DNA from: an uncultured Bacteroidaceae bacterium
GTDB lineage: Bacteria; Bacteroidota; Bacteroidia; Bacteroidales; Bacteroidaceae
Direction of reading: 5' to 3'
DNA: 64,000 nucleotides
NCBI GenBank assembly: GCA_944320955.1
Contig: CALUJL010000017.1
Location: 1-64,000, forward strand
Below are positions 50,412-59,298 of this stretch, piece by piece. Position 1 is the stretch's first letter, and every line of letters begins with the position of its first letter. Made by a program: the position numbers and the translations under genes. The notes beneath the pieces were generated by a model. That model saw only the letters and a program-made list of their open reading frames with translations, had not been told where the DNA came from and did no database searches.

Positions 50412-52760
50412 ATGGATACAGACCTAAAAAGCACAGGCGGGTATATCCGCGTGCGGGACGCGTATGAGAACAACCTGAGGCACGTCTCGCTGGACATCCC
50501 GAAAGGGAAAATCACGGTATTCACGGGGGTGAGCGGCTCAGGCAAGTCGTCGCTCGTGATGGACACGGTGGCGGCGCGCTCGCGGCGGGAGCTGAACGAG
50601 ACGTTCCCCTCCTTCGTGCAGCAGTACCTGCCCAAGTACGGGCGCCCGCACGTGGGTAGCATCGAGGGGTTGCCGGTGGCCATCGTCATAGACCAGCGCA
50701 AGCCGGCTCCCAACGCGCGCTCCACGGTGGGGACGTACACGGACGTCTACGCGCTGATGCGCCTGCTCTTCTCGCGGGTGGGGAGCCCGTTTGTGGGCTA
50801 TTCGGACACGTTTTCCTTCAACCACCCCCAAGGGCGATGCCCGCGCTGCGACGGGCTGGGGGAGGTGACGGAGCTCGACGTGCACAAGCTGGTGGACTTC
50901 GACAAGTGCCTCAACGACGCGGGAGTCATACACTACGTGGCTTTCGAGCCGGGACAATGGCGGTGGATACGCTATGCGCGCAGCGGCCTTTTCGACCTGG
51001 ATAAGAAGATACGCGACTACTCGCCCGAGGAGCTCGACCTCTTCCTCTACTCTCCCCAGATCCGCCTGAAGAACCCGCCCCAAGGATGGCCCAAGACGGC
51101 CAAGTACGAGGGGCTGATGACACGCATGTACCGCAGCATCATACGCAGCGAGGAGGGCAAGCTCCACCGGCAGCTGCTCGACCCGATGACGACCACGGGG
51201 CCCTGCCCCGACTGCGGCGGCACGCGACTGAACCCGGCCGTGCTCTCCTGCCGCATCGGGGGGCTCAACATAGCCCAGGCCACGGCGCTCCCCCTGCCGG
51301 AGCTGCGCCGGTGGCTGGCGGAGATAGCCGACCCCAGGGCGGCTGACCTGCGCCGCACCATCGACGTGCGCCTGGCGGCGCTGGAAGAGATAGGCCTGGG
51401 CTACCTGACGCTCGACCGCGGCATGGGCACGCTCTCGGGCGGCGAGGCGCAGCGCTGCAAGATTGCGAAATACATCAACTCGGGACTCTCGGACATCCTC
51501 TACATCCTGGACGAGCCGAGCGTGGGGCTGCACAGCCACGACATACGGCGGCTGCAGCGCTCCGTGCGCCGGCTCAGGGATGGGGGGAACACGGTGATCC
51601 TCGTGGAGCACCACAAGGAAATGATCTCCACGGCCGACCACATAGTCGACATGGGCCCCGGGGCGGGCATAGAGGGTGGCACGATCCTCTACCAGGGGAC
51701 ACCCGGGGGGCTGCTACAAAGTGGCACGCCGACAGGGCGTTTTCTCTCGATCCGCCAGCCCCTGAAGAAAAATCCCCGCCACCCGAAAGGATGGTTCGGC
51801 ATAAAAGGCGCCACGATGCACAACCTGCAGGACATTTCCGTAGACCTCCCGCTGGGCACGCTATGCGTGATAGCCGGTGTGGCGGGCTCGGGCAAGTCGT
51901 CGCTGATGGGATGTTTCCTGAACGAAGCCGCGCGAAAGAGGGAAAGGGGGGAATTGGGCGGATACGGCGAACCCATCTACATCAGCCAGCGCAACATCGG
52001 CGCCAGCCTGCGCTCCACTCCGGCCACGTACATGGGCGTGGCCGACGACCTGCGCAAGCTCTTCGCCAAGCGGTGCGGCGCGCGGGCGGACCTCTTCACG
52101 TTCAACGGGCGGGGAGCCTGCCCGGTATGCAAGGGGCGGGGAGTGATTGTCTCGGAGATGGCCTTCATGGATTCGATAGAGACGACGTGCGAGGCCTGCG
52201 GGGGGCTGCGCTATTCGCCCGAAGTGCTGGAATACCGCGTCGACGGGCTCAACATTGCGGAGACGATGGACCTCACCGTGCGCCAGGCCACACGCCGCTT
52301 TGCGGGGACGGTGGTGGAGGAAAAGCTGCGCCCCCTGATGCAGGTCGGCCTGGTCTACCTGCACCTAAACCAAGCCCTCTCCACCCTTTCCGGAGGAGAG
52401 CTGCAACGCTTAAAGCTAGCCTCTTACCTGGCCTCGGCATCCGCAGGGGAAAAAGGTGCGGGAAAGCAGGGAAATGCCCCGAAACGCATCTTCATCCTGG
52501 ACGAGCCCACCGACGGGCTGCACGCCAAGGACATCCAAAACCTTGTGGCGCTGCTGGAGGGGATGGTGGACAGCGGGGACAGCATCTTCCTCATCGAGCA
52601 CAACCTAGAGGTGCTGAAGGCGGCTGACTATGTAGTGGAGCTGGGCCCGGGAGGAGGCCAAGAAGGGGGAAAGCTGCTCTTCTGCGGCACGCCGCAGGAG
52701 ATGCTGCAGGCCCCCGGCTCCGTGACGGCGCCCTACCTGCGCGCCGAGCTACCGCAGTAG
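50412..52760 (+). CDS. UvrA-like ABC protein without UvrB-binding domain
   Basis: 782 residues versus about 940 for UvrA. Both ABC cassettes are complete: Walker A TGVSGSGKSSLVM (about 38-50) and AGVAGSGKSSL (about 487), signatures LSGGEAQRCKIA and LSGGELQRLKLA, Walker B DEPSVGLH and DEPTDGLH. Zinc-type motifs CPRCDGLG (Cys143, Cys146), CPDCGGTRL, CPVCKGRG and CEACGGLRY are present. Walker A to CPRC is about 104 residues, against about 222 in E. coli UvrA, so the UvrB-binding domain is missing. Such UvrA2/DrrC-like proteins are linked to tolerance of DNA-binding drugs rather than to classical excision repair. Single-gene unit, terminator at 52811. Confidence 0.88.
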   Translation: MDTDLKSTGGYIRVRDAYENNLRHVSLDIPKGKITVFTGVSGSGKSSLVMDTVAARSRRELNETFPSFVQQYLPKYGRPHVGSIEGLPVAIVIDQRKPAPNARSTVGTYTDVYALMRLLFSRVGSPFVGYSDTFSFNHPQGRCPRCDGLGEVTELDVHKLVDFDKCLNDAGVIHYVAFEPGQWRWIRYARSGLFDLDKKIRDYSPEELDLFLYSPQIRLKNPPQGWPKTAKYEGLMTRMYRSIIRSEEGKLHRQLLDPMTTTGPCPDCGGTRLNPAVLSCRIGGLNIAQATALPLPELRRWLAEIADPRAADLRRTIDVRLAALEEIGLGYLTLDRGMGTLSGGEAQRCKIAKYINSGLSDILYILDEPSVGLHSHDIRRLQRSVRRLRDGGNTVILVEHHKEMISTADHIVDMGPGAGIEGGTILYQGTPGGLLQSGTPTGRFLSIRQPLKKNPRHPKGWFGIKGATMHNLQDISVDLPLGTLCVIAGVAGSGKSSLMGCFLNEAARKRERGELGGYGEPIYISQRNIGASLRSTPATYMGVADDLRKLFAKRCGARADLFTFNGRGACPVCKGRGVIVSEMAFMDSIETTCEACGGLRYSPEVLEYRVDGLNIAETMDLTVRQATRRFAGTVVEEKLRPLMQVGLVYLHLNQALSTLSGGELQRLKLASYLASASAGEKGAGKQGNAPKRIFILDEPTDGLHAKDIQNLVALLEGMVDSGDSIFLIEHNLEVLKAADYVVELGPGGGQEGGKLLFCGTPQEMLQAPGSVTAPYLRAELPQ

Positions 52761-52810
52761 AAGAAAGCCCCCTGCCCGCGCTAAGGGGAGAGGGAGGCCG
52801 CCGGCAAAGA

Positions 52811-52858
52811 ATACGAAAATCCCGCCATTCCGTTAGGAATCCGGCGGGATTTCCGTAT
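52811..52858. terminator. Bidirectional terminator between UvrA-like gene and tRNA-Ser
   Basis: AAATCCCGCC (52817-52826) pairs with GGCGGGATTT (52843-52852). An inner ATTCC/GGAAT stem and an outer ATACG/CGTAT stem extend it, and the plus strand continues with CTTTTTCC. Confidence 0.8.
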
Positions 52859-52873
52859 CTTTTTCCAAATTTG

Positions 52874-52958
52874 CGGAAAGGGAGGGATTCGAACCCCCGG
52901 TACGTTTCCGTACGGCGGTTTTCAAGACCGCTGTAATCGACCACTCTACCACCTTTCC
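52874..52958 (-). tRNA. tRNA-Ser (anticodon TGA)
   Basis: Minus strand. The 7-bp acceptor stem GGAAAGG pairs with CCTTTCC, followed by a G discriminator (complement of 52874). Anticodon stem-loop GCGGTCTTGAAAACCGC gives TGA. The long variable arm (GTACGGAAACGTACC-type) and T-arm GGTTCGAATCC are typical of class II serine tRNA. CCA is not encoded. Confidence 0.95.
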
Positions 52959-53039
52959 ATCGGGGGAGGATACGCTTGTGGCATCCACCTCCCCCAGAAA
53001 TGCGCTGCAAAGGTAGGCCTTTCTTTCGGAATATGCAAG

Positions 53040-53714
53040 TCACTTCTTCAGGAAACGATAGTCCAACTCTTCCAAGGCGGGTATTTCGAGCCTTCGGCGC
53101 GAGGTCTGGACAAGGCCGGCAATCCTCCACCCGTTTAGAGTGCGCGAGATGGAAAGGCGGGTCTCGCTGATAAGCGCCCCCAGGTCTTCCATCCGCATGT
53201 AGAAGACTTTGCGCCCCTCCAGCGTGTTGCACACCCGATAGAGCCAGCTCTTTATTTTCTCCTCCGTAGTGTGCCCCACGGGGCAGAGCAGTTTCTCGCC
53301 CAGCACCTGCGCCCGGCGCGAAAGGATGTTCAGCAGGTTCATCCGCACGATGGGGTAGTCGCACAGATGGTCGAGCACCTCGCCCTTGCGCAGGGCGAAG
53401 AAGCTGGAGGCTTCCTCTGCCCGGTAGGTGGAGACGTAGCTGCCGCTGTAGCCCATCAGCGAATAGGGCTCGATGAGCAGCGGGCCGGACACCTGCTCTT
53501 CCATCGTAAACTTTTCCCGCTCCGTAGTGACGGAAAATGTCCCTTTTATCAGGTATAGCAATTCTTGACACGTGTCGCCCTGGCGGGCCACGACTTCCCC
53601 GGCCTCCACTTTCCGGAAGTCAAAGGGGCATTTCTCCAGTATCCGGGTGAAATCTTCGAACGAAATCCCCTGCAAGAGAGGCATCAGGCGCAACAAATCG
53701 TAGGTACTGTTCAT
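53040..53714 (-). CDS. Crp/Fnr-family transcriptional regulator
   Basis: 224 residues from the ATG at 53714. The N-terminal cyclic-nucleotide-binding-like barrel has VEAGEVVARQGDTCQELLYL and GTFSVTTEREKFTME, but the Arg-Ser/Thr phosphate-binding cassette of true CRP is not seen (PYSLMGYSGSY instead). A dimer helix is followed by a winged helix (MRMEDLGALISETRLSISRT, with TRLSISRTL as the recognition helix). No FNR-type Cys cluster. The effector is unknown. The minus-strand -7 element TATATTTG at 53746-53739 supports this start rather than 53804. Confidence 0.88.
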   Translation of the reverse strand: MNSTYDLLRLMPLLQGISFEDFTRILEKCPFDFRKVEAGEVVARQGDTCQELLYLIKGTFSVTTEREKFTMEEQVSGPLLIEPYSLMGYSGSYVSTYRAEEASSFFALRKGEVLDHLCDYPIVRMNLLNILSRRAQVLGEKLLCPVGHTTEEKIKSWLYRVCNTLEGRKVFYMRMEDLGALISETRLSISRTLNGWRIAGLVQTSRRRLEIPALEELDYRFLKK

Positions 53715-53738
53715 AGCATCAGGCTTTACGGTTGGAGG

Positions 53739-53769
53739 CAAATATAGCGATTCTTTTTCGAACCGGCAA
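53739..53769 (-). promoter_or_regulatory. Promoter of the Crp-family gene
   Basis: -7 TATATTTG at 53746-53739. TTG at 53769-53767 lies 20 bp upstream as a weak -33. Confidence 0.5.
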
Positions 53770-53823
53770 TATTTTACTACTTTAACATGCCCCCACCCGG
53801 GCATTACGCCTGCCCGTGCGGCC

Positions 53824-56172
53824 TCATACTCCGCCCTCCCCGCCGGCGGGGCTGCTCTCCTGGCTGCCTGCGGAGGAGGATTTCACGTCGTCGTTGGAGA
53901 CTCCCCGGCGCGCTTTCTTCACCGCGGCCTTCAGCTCGCCGATGCGGTAGCTGACGCGCAGGCCGAAGCGGCACTGGAACGTGCGCGAAGAGGAGGAGGA
54001 GACGAAGTCGGCCGTCTGCTGCGTCGAGCCCGAGGTCTGGTAGGGATTGAGGAATCCGTTCAGGGCAAGGGTGAAGTTGAGGCGTTTCTCGAGGAATTCC
54101 TTGCTGAGCGTCAGCGAGTTCCAGAAATAGCCGTCCGACTTGCCCTGCAGCGAGATGCCCTTTCCCGAGCCGCCCATGAAGACGCCGGCGCGGAAGCCCC
54201 AGGGCAGTTGCTGCTGGAGGCCGCCGAAGAGGCGGAAGGTGAAGCCGTGGTTGCGCAGCCCCATCTCCTCGCTCTGGTAGTCGCTGTAAGACACGGAGGC
54301 GTTGCCGAAGAGGCGCGTCCCGGTGAAGGGGCTGTAGTTCACGTAGCCCGACAGGCCGGTGGAGCGGTTCTTGCCGATGTTGGCATACGTGGTGCAGAGC
54401 GTGTCGTTCTGAAGATATGAGTAGGACTCGATGCTGTTGTTGACAAACGTATAGAAGGCCGAGAGGTTCATGAAGAACTTGGCGGAGAAATAGCTGTAGG
54501 AGAGGTTGAAGGAGTGGCTCTTCTCCGTCTCCAGGTCGGGATTGCCGAAGCTCAGGTAGCCCGGGGTGTTGCGGTCGACATAGGGATCGAGGTACCAGAT
54601 TCCGGGACGGCTGATGCGCATGCTGTAACCGGCCCGCACGTTGCTGCCGTCGTTTATCTTGTACGTCAGCTGCACGGTGGGCACCACGTCGTCAAAGCCC
54701 ACACTGAAGTCCGGACGGCCGGCCTGATAGTACTTCATCTTCTGGAACGTATGCTCATAGCGCCCGCCGGCGGTGGCCGTCAGCCGCTTCCAGGTCAGCT
54801 GGTAGCTCAGGTAGGCGGCCAGGATGTCCTGGTTGTGGTCGTATTTCGAGCTACGGTCGGCGTCGTATTCGTAATTCCCTTTTCCCAGATCAGAGGAGTA
54901 ATAGTTTCCCTCGCTGCCGTTGCGGCGGATAATGTACTTCACGCCGGTCTCTATCTGGTGCATGTCGGTGATGGGATTCACGTAGTCGGCCTGGAAGGTA
55001 TGCTCCCAGCTGCTGCTCTCGTTGGTCGAACGCAGGTCCTGCAGGGAGGAGAGTATCGTCTGCTCCAGGGGACGCCCCGTCGGAATCGTGTCGTAGCGGT
55101 TCTCGTAGCGGCTGTCGCTGGGGCTGGAACTCAGGTAATAGGAGATGGTCAGGAGCTCGTCCTTGTTGCGCTTGAAGGTGCGCTGGTAGTCGATACTGGC
55201 GTTGATGTAGGTGTTCGTGCTGCGCGTCTTGCCTGTCCCGCGGTAGGAATAGGTGTGCGGCAGGCGTCCCGTCAGGGCATCCGGCGTCCTTCCCCACATG
55301 TCCGAGGTGCTCTGCGAGAGGCTGTGGGCATTGATCGAGAAAAGGTCGGCCGAGACGGTCAGCAGCCTCAGCGTGTCTATCTCGTAGCTGGCCTCCAGCC
55401 CGCCCATGTGCAGGTTGTTGCGCCGGTCGGAGTGGCTCTCGGAGAGCATGTAGTGGTTGTCTTCCGAGTCAAAGGCCGTGCGCTCCTGGCGGGAGTGGGA
55501 GGTGAAACCCTCGTCATGGATATAGTTGTAGCGCACGGTAGTGGTGAATTTCCCCTTCTGCACCGTGGCATACACTCCCCCGCCCTGCGCGTTGTTGGCC
55601 ACGATGCCGTTCAGGTTGACCAGATAGCCGCCCATCCGGCCTACGGTCACGATGTTCAGGATGCCCGTCACGCCCTCCGCGTCGTAGCGCGCCCCGGGAT
55701 TCGTCAAGACCTCTATCTTCTGTATGCTCGACGCGGGCATACTCTGGAGCACTTCCTTCGGGTTGTTCGTCACCATGTTGTTGGGTTTCCCGTTGATGTA
55801 GACCTTGAATTTGGAAGAGCCGTTGACCTGTATGTTGTCCTCCCCGTCCACTGTGACCATGGGCACCTTGCGCAGCATGTCGAGCGTGTTGTCCGTCTTG
55901 GAGTCCGGGTCGCCCTGCACGTCGTAGGCCACCTTGTCGCCCTCCATCTGGATGAGCGGCTTCTGCGCGCGCACCGTCACCACGTTCAGCTGCTCCAGCA
56001 GCGAGTCGCCCATGGCGGCCCAGAGGGAGTCCGAAGCCGCCGCGTCCGCCCCGGCCGGAGAGGCTGTGCCCGTAGAGTCCGGCCGCACGGTCTGGGCCGG
56101 GAGGGAAGCCGCGCCGAGCACACACACGCCCACCCCCATAAGGATTCGTTTCCAACTGTTCGTATCCATCAC
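53824..56172 (-). CDS. TonB-dependent-receptor-like outer-membrane barrel protein
   Basis: 782 residues with signal peptide (MGVGVCVLGAASLPAQ). A short low-complexity stretch is followed by a TonB plug domain (LNVVTVRAQKPLIQMEGDKV; TLDMLRKVPMVTVDGEDNIQ; VYINGKPNNMVTNNPKEVLQ; MPASSIQKIEVLTNPGARYD) and a 22-strand-type barrel of the outer_membrane beta-barrel 3 group. The N-terminal carboxypeptidase-like (CarbopepD_reg) domain common in this group is missing. There is no SusD neighbour, so a role in nutrient glycan uptake is unlikely; such proteins often sit near ABC or regulator genes. A Ser-rich, acidic C-terminal tail (SSSAGSQESSPAGGEGG) follows the barrel. Confidence 0.82.
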   Translation of the reverse strand: MMDTNSWKRILMGVGVCVLGAASLPAQTVRPDSTGTASPAGADAAASDSLWAAMGDSLLEQLNVVTVRAQKPLIQMEGDKVAYDVQGDPDSKTDNTLDMLRKVPMVTVDGEDNIQVNGSSKFKVYINGKPNNMVTNNPKEVLQSMPASSIQKIEVLTNPGARYDAEGVTGILNIVTVGRMGGYLVNLNGIVANNAQGGGVYATVQKGKFTTTVRYNYIHDEGFTSHSRQERTAFDSEDNHYMLSESHSDRRNNLHMGGLEASYEIDTLRLLTVSADLFSINAHSLSQSTSDMWGRTPDALTGRLPHTYSYRGTGKTRSTNTYINASIDYQRTFKRNKDELLTISYYLSSSPSDSRYENRYDTIPTGRPLEQTILSSLQDLRSTNESSSWEHTFQADYVNPITDMHQIETGVKYIIRRNGSEGNYYSSDLGKGNYEYDADRSSKYDHNQDILAAYLSYQLTWKRLTATAGGRYEHTFQKMKYYQAGRPDFSVGFDDVVPTVQLTYKINDGSNVRAGYSMRISRPGIWYLDPYVDRNTPGYLSFGNPDLETEKSHSFNLSYSYFSAKFFMNLSAFYTFVNNSIESYSYLQNDTLCTTYANIGKNRSTGLSGYVNYSPFTGTRLFGNASVSYSDYQSEEMGLRNHGFTFRLFGGLQQQLPWGFRAGVFMGGSGKGISLQGKSDGYFWNSLTLSKEFLEKRLNFTLALNGFLNPYQTSGSTQQTADFVSSSSSRTFQCRFGLRVSYRIGELKAAVKKARRGVSNDDVKSSSAGSQESSPAGGEGGV

Positions 56173-56210
56173 TATTGTTCTCTGCTGTTTCCGTTATATA
56201 AAATGTAGTG

Positions 56211-56218
56211 CAAAGGTA
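56211..56218 (-). promoter_or_regulatory. -7 element of the TonB-receptor-like gene
   Basis: Minus-strand TACCTTTG, 39 bp before the ATG at 56172. No clear -33. Confidence 0.5.
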
Positions 56219-56232
56219 CGCCTTTTTCTCCA

Positions 56233-56262
56233 CGGGCGGGCGGGGAGCCCCTTGCCCGCCCG
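56233..56262. terminator. GC-rich hairpin after the GntR/ABC operon
   Basis: CGGGCGGGC (56233-56241) pairs with GCCCGCCCG (56254-56262) across a 12-base loop, 10 bp beyond the last gene of the operon. The minus strand lacks a T-run, so it may act with Rho or only protect the 3' end. Confidence 0.45.
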
Positions 56263-56271
56263 CAGATTTAT

Positions 56272-57054
56272 TTATTTTTCATACACGATGGAGGCCGGAG
56301 TGCTGCCCAAGGTGACGCGCAGGCGTGCATCTCCGTCCTGCGGGTGCCAGCGCACCTGGCCGACCTCCGTGCCGGATAGGTCGCAGTCCACCTGCCGGTC
56401 GCCCGAGAGGTCCAGCACCCCGATGCGGCAGCCGCCCATCTGCCAGCCGCTTCCCTCCGAGAGGTTCAGGGCCAGCGTGTCCACCCGGCTGTCCGACATG
56501 CGGAGGGACAGGCGCCCCGCGCGCCGCAGGTTGACGAAACGGCAGGAGTCGTACAGGTTCACCATGCCGTCGCCCCGGAGCATGAGCGGCCTGCTGCTGC
56601 TCATCCGCTCCATCAGCAGCAGCATTGCGCCTGCGGCCTCCGCCTCTTCCAGCTGCCCGTCGGGCAGATAGAGCGTGGCCCCCACGCCGGAGAGGTGGAC
56701 CGCACGGCGGGCTTCCTGCAGGGAATCCAGAGACAGGACGCTCAGGTGCAGCGTGTCGCCCTGCGTGTTGAGACGCACGTAAGGCTCCAGTTCGGCCGGA
56801 TACTCCACGTAGGCCTCCCTCTCCCCCTCGGGCAGCGGCCGGAGGGTCAGCTGGAAAAAGCTCCGGTGAAAGTCGGGCGAGAAAGCGGCCAGCCGTTTCA
56901 CGCTCCCCACGGGCTGCCGCTTGAGGGCCGTGTGGTCGAGTTCGTAGACTTCGCGCGCCGAGCGCGCCGTATAGGCCAGGACGGCCAGGAAGCAGAGGCC
57001 CAGGAAGAGCAGGCCCGCGCCTGTGCCAATCAGTATTTTAGTGGTTGTCTTCAT
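56272..57054 (-). CDS. Membrane-anchored protein with beta-helix-like (GIN/DUF2807-like) domain
   Basis: 260 residues. One N-terminal TM helix (about 7-29, ILIGTGAGLLFLGLCFLAVL) and an extracytoplasmic domain with repeated short strands (LMLRGDGMVNLYDSCRFVNL; RAGRLSLRMSDSRVDTLALN; GGCRIGVLDLSGDRQVDCDL). The pattern resembles the GIN/DUF2807 domain, as judged by eye. Its start overlaps the GntR stop by four bases, so it is part of the GntR-ABC operon. Function unknown; possibly a sensor or partner of the ABC transporter. Confidence 0.65.
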   Translation of the reverse strand: MKTTTKILIGTGAGLLFLGLCFLAVLAYTARSAREVYELDHTALKRQPVGSVKRLAAFSPDFHRSFFQLTLRPLPEGEREAYVEYPAELEPYVRLNTQGDTLHLSVLSLDSLQEARRAVHLSGVGATLYLPDGQLEEAEAAGAMLLLMERMSSSRPLMLRGDGMVNLYDSCRFVNLRRAGRLSLRMSDSRVDTLALNLSEGSGWQMGGCRIGVLDLSGDRQVDCDLSGTEVGQVRWHPQDGDARLRVTLGSTPASIVYEK

Positions 57055-57461
57055 GATTTCGTTGTGTCGTTTTTAGAGTTTTCACGTTCTTTTTCTTCTG
57101 CCTCGGCAAGCCACTCCCCGTAGAGCCCGGCCAGGTCGGCGGGCCCGAAGCCCAGCAGCCGGGCCGTGCGGAAACACTCGGGCAGGTCTTCGCCCAGGAA
57201 CTGCCGCCGCCGCATGGCGCGTATGGCCTCCTGCGCCTCGGGGGCCACGAAGTAGCCCAGGCCCCGGCGGTTGTAGATGACGCCCCACTGCTGCAGCTGG
57301 TCGAAGCTGCGCACCACGGTGTTGCTGTTCACCTCCACCACGGCGGCATACTCCCTGACCGAGGGGACGCGCGCCTCCGGCGTATAGCGCCCTGCAAGGA
57401 TCTCGTCGCACAAGCGGTCGGCAATCTGCAGATAGATGGCTTTCGGTTCCTTGAATTTCAT
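57051..57461 (-). CDS. GntR-family regulator, YtrA-like
   Basis: 136 residues. The GntR winged helix is AIYLQIADRLCDEILAGRYT, ARVPSVREYAAVVEVNSNTV and RSFDQLQQWGVIYNRRGLGY. A short helical tail (about 80-136) replaces the ligand domain, as in the YtrA subfamily that controls adjacent ABC transporter genes. It lies 1 bp after the permease gene in one operon, so it probably represses this operon. The inducer is not known; in other bacteria cell-wall-active compounds induce such operons. Confidence 0.9.
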   Translation of the reverse strand: MKFKEPKAIYLQIADRLCDEILAGRYTPEARVPSVREYAAVVEVNSNTVVRSFDQLQQWGVIYNRRGLGYFVAPEAQEAIRAMRRRQFLGEDLPECFRTARLLGFGPADLAGLYGEWLAEAEEKERENSKNDTTKS

Positions 57462-57462
57462 C

Positions 57463-58341
57463 TTACCAGCGGTTTATGATTTCCATTTCTTTCAGCCTGT
57501 AGTAGCCCATGACGAGGAAGTAGAGGCTTCCCGCCCCCGTCAGGCAGTGGAAGATGGCCTCGGCCGCCTCGGGAGAGACAGGCTCCGTCCAGTCCTTTCC
57601 CCAGAGGTAGAAAGCCGTGCTAAATCCGGCCCAGCCGTCGGCAAAGAGCAACTGCACGACCATGTGCCCCACCCAGCCGAAGACCACCCCGACGAGCGCC
57701 AGGCCGGACACCGTCTTGACGAACGCGCCCTTGGGCCACAAAGTGCTCCCGAAGACAAACAGGCTGAAGAGGAGCAGCAAGAGCGAGAGCGCTATCCGGA
57801 ACGACTGACAGTCGCCGAACATCTGGTAGGAAGTGCTCCCCACAAGCAGTTGCGAATAGTCCATCCAGGGTATGTCCAGCCGCGGATAGAGCACCGAGCA
57901 GACCCCCACGCGGAGCACCTCGGAGACGAAGAAACTCAGCGGGATAAGTATCACCATGAAGAGCACCGCCGGAATCAGCGCGCCGAGGTACTTCTCCAGC
58001 GTGGAGGCCGGGGCAGTCAGCCAGCACACCCGCTGCCGCGGCCGGCTCAGCTGGGAGGAAACGTAGGTGGCGGAAAAGAAGAGGAAGACAAACCAAATCA
58101 TGCCCACCTGCATACTCATGTCGCTGAACGTGCCGTTCCAATATCCTCCGATATAGTCCCCGTCCACCGGGAGGCTGTCCATTATCCGGTTGCAGCAGGA
58201 GATGAAACTCGTCCAGGTCGTGACGGCGATGGCCAGAAACGGCGCCCAGAGCCGGGCATAGTAGCCCGGTTTCCAGACCTCCACCCAGTTCTTGCGCAAG
58301 ACGAGCGCCAGGCGCTTCGTGCTGAAGAGTTCGTTGTTCAT
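57463..58341 (-). CDS. ABC transporter membrane protein
   Basis: 292 residues with about six hydrophobic segments (for example WAPFLAIAVTTWTSFISCC, VGMIWFVFLFFSATYVSSQ, LIPAVLFMVILIPLSFFVS, FRIALSLLLLLFSLFVFGS). The amino end MNNELFSTKRLALVLRKNW and the absence of a catalytic motif fit an ABC-2-type permease subunit. Its start overlaps the ATPase stop by four bases. The transported substrate is unknown. Confidence 0.82.
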   Translation of the reverse strand: MNNELFSTKRLALVLRKNWVEVWKPGYYARLWAPFLAIAVTTWTSFISCCNRIMDSLPVDGDYIGGYWNGTFSDMSMQVGMIWFVFLFFSATYVSSQLSRPRQRVCWLTAPASTLEKYLGALIPAVLFMVILIPLSFFVSEVLRVGVCSVLYPRLDIPWMDYSQLLVGSTSYQMFGDCQSFRIALSLLLLLFSLFVFGSTLWPKGAFVKTVSGLALVGVVFGWVGHMVVQLLFADGWAGFSTAFYLWGKDWTEPVSPEAAEAIFHCLTGAGSLYFLVMGYYRLKEMEIINRW

Positions 58342-59228
58342 GCGTTTTCCTCCTTATTTATTATAGGGTCCGTATCCGTACGTTTCTTCTCTATCTGCTC
58401 CACGACGGCAGGGTTCTTCCGCACGGCGTTGAAGAGCAGCTCCAGGTCGAAGCGGCTCTCGGCACCCGTCCCGTTGGGGAGCACCAGGCCGTAGCCGCCG
58501 GCCGAGGGCTGGCTGTAGAGCACGCCGGGGGCGGCGGCCTCCTCGCCCGTGGCGTTGGCCACGAACAGCAGGGCACGGCACGCTTCCTCCACCGTGGCGT
58601 CGAGCCGCACGCCGCCGGAGTCGAGAATCAGCACCTCGTCCAGCATCCGCCCCACGTCGGCCACCTGGTGCGTGGAGACAAGAATGCTCCGCTCGTCGCC
58701 CATGTTGCGCGCGATGAGCTGGCGGAAGACGCTCTTTCCCGGTATGTCCAGCCCGTTCGTCGGCTCGTCCATCAGGAGGAGCGACGTATTGGCGGCCAAG
58801 GCGAAGCTGATCTGCACCTTCTTCCGCTGCCCCATGGAGAGGGCCGCCAGGCGGCAGTCCCACGGGAGGCCGAAGGCTTCCAGGCAGGAGCGCATCTGCT
58901 CGTAGGAAAAGCGGGGGTAAAACGGAGCATAGAGCCCCAGATAGGAACGGAGCTTCACGTCGGGCATCTCGAACTCCTCGGCCAGTAGGAACAGGTCGGC
59001 CAGCTGCTCCGGCCGGCGGCAGAAGGCCTCGGCCCCGTGGAAGCGCACCGAGCCGCCCAGCGGGCGCAGGGCGCCGCAAATCAGGTAGAGAAGTGTGCTC
59101 TTCCCCACCCCGTTTTCGCCCAGCAGGCCGCAGATGCGCCCGGGGCGGAGGCTGAACGAGAGATTGTCGTAGAGCAATCTACTGCGCTTGTAGCCAAATT
59201 TCAGTTTTTTTATCTCAATCATATCCAT
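58338..59228 (-). CDS. ABC transporter ATPase
   Basis: 296 residues from the ATG at 59228 (59222 is an equal option: MIEIKKLKFGYKRSRLLYDN). Walker A is GLLGENGVGKSTLL, signature LSMGQRKKVQI, Walker B LLMDEPTNGLD and H-loop VSTHQVADV. The C-terminal extension (about 215-296) is typical of YtrB/NatA-like exporters. First gene of the four-gene operon with a GntR regulator. A -7 element TACATTTG stands at 59454-59447, more than 200 bp upstream, with a repeat array between. Confidence 0.92.
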   Translation of the reverse strand: MDMIEIKKLKFGYKRSRLLYDNLSFSLRPGRICGLLGENGVGKSTLLYLICGALRPLGGSVRFHGAEAFCRRPEQLADLFLLAEEFEMPDVKLRSYLGLYAPFYPRFSYEQMRSCLEAFGLPWDCRLAALSMGQRKKVQISFALAANTSLLLMDEPTNGLDIPGKSVFRQLIARNMGDERSILVSTHQVADVGRMLDEVLILDSGGVRLDATVEEACRALLFVANATGEEAAAPGVLYSQPSAGGYGLVLPNGTGAESRFDLELLFNAVRKNPAVVEQIEKKRTDTDPIINKEENA

Positions 59229-59298
59229 AAGAATAGGTTTGGTTCTCTTCGTTTCGGGCAGCCGCCGTGGCCGTCCTCGTTTGCACTGCCCTACTGTC

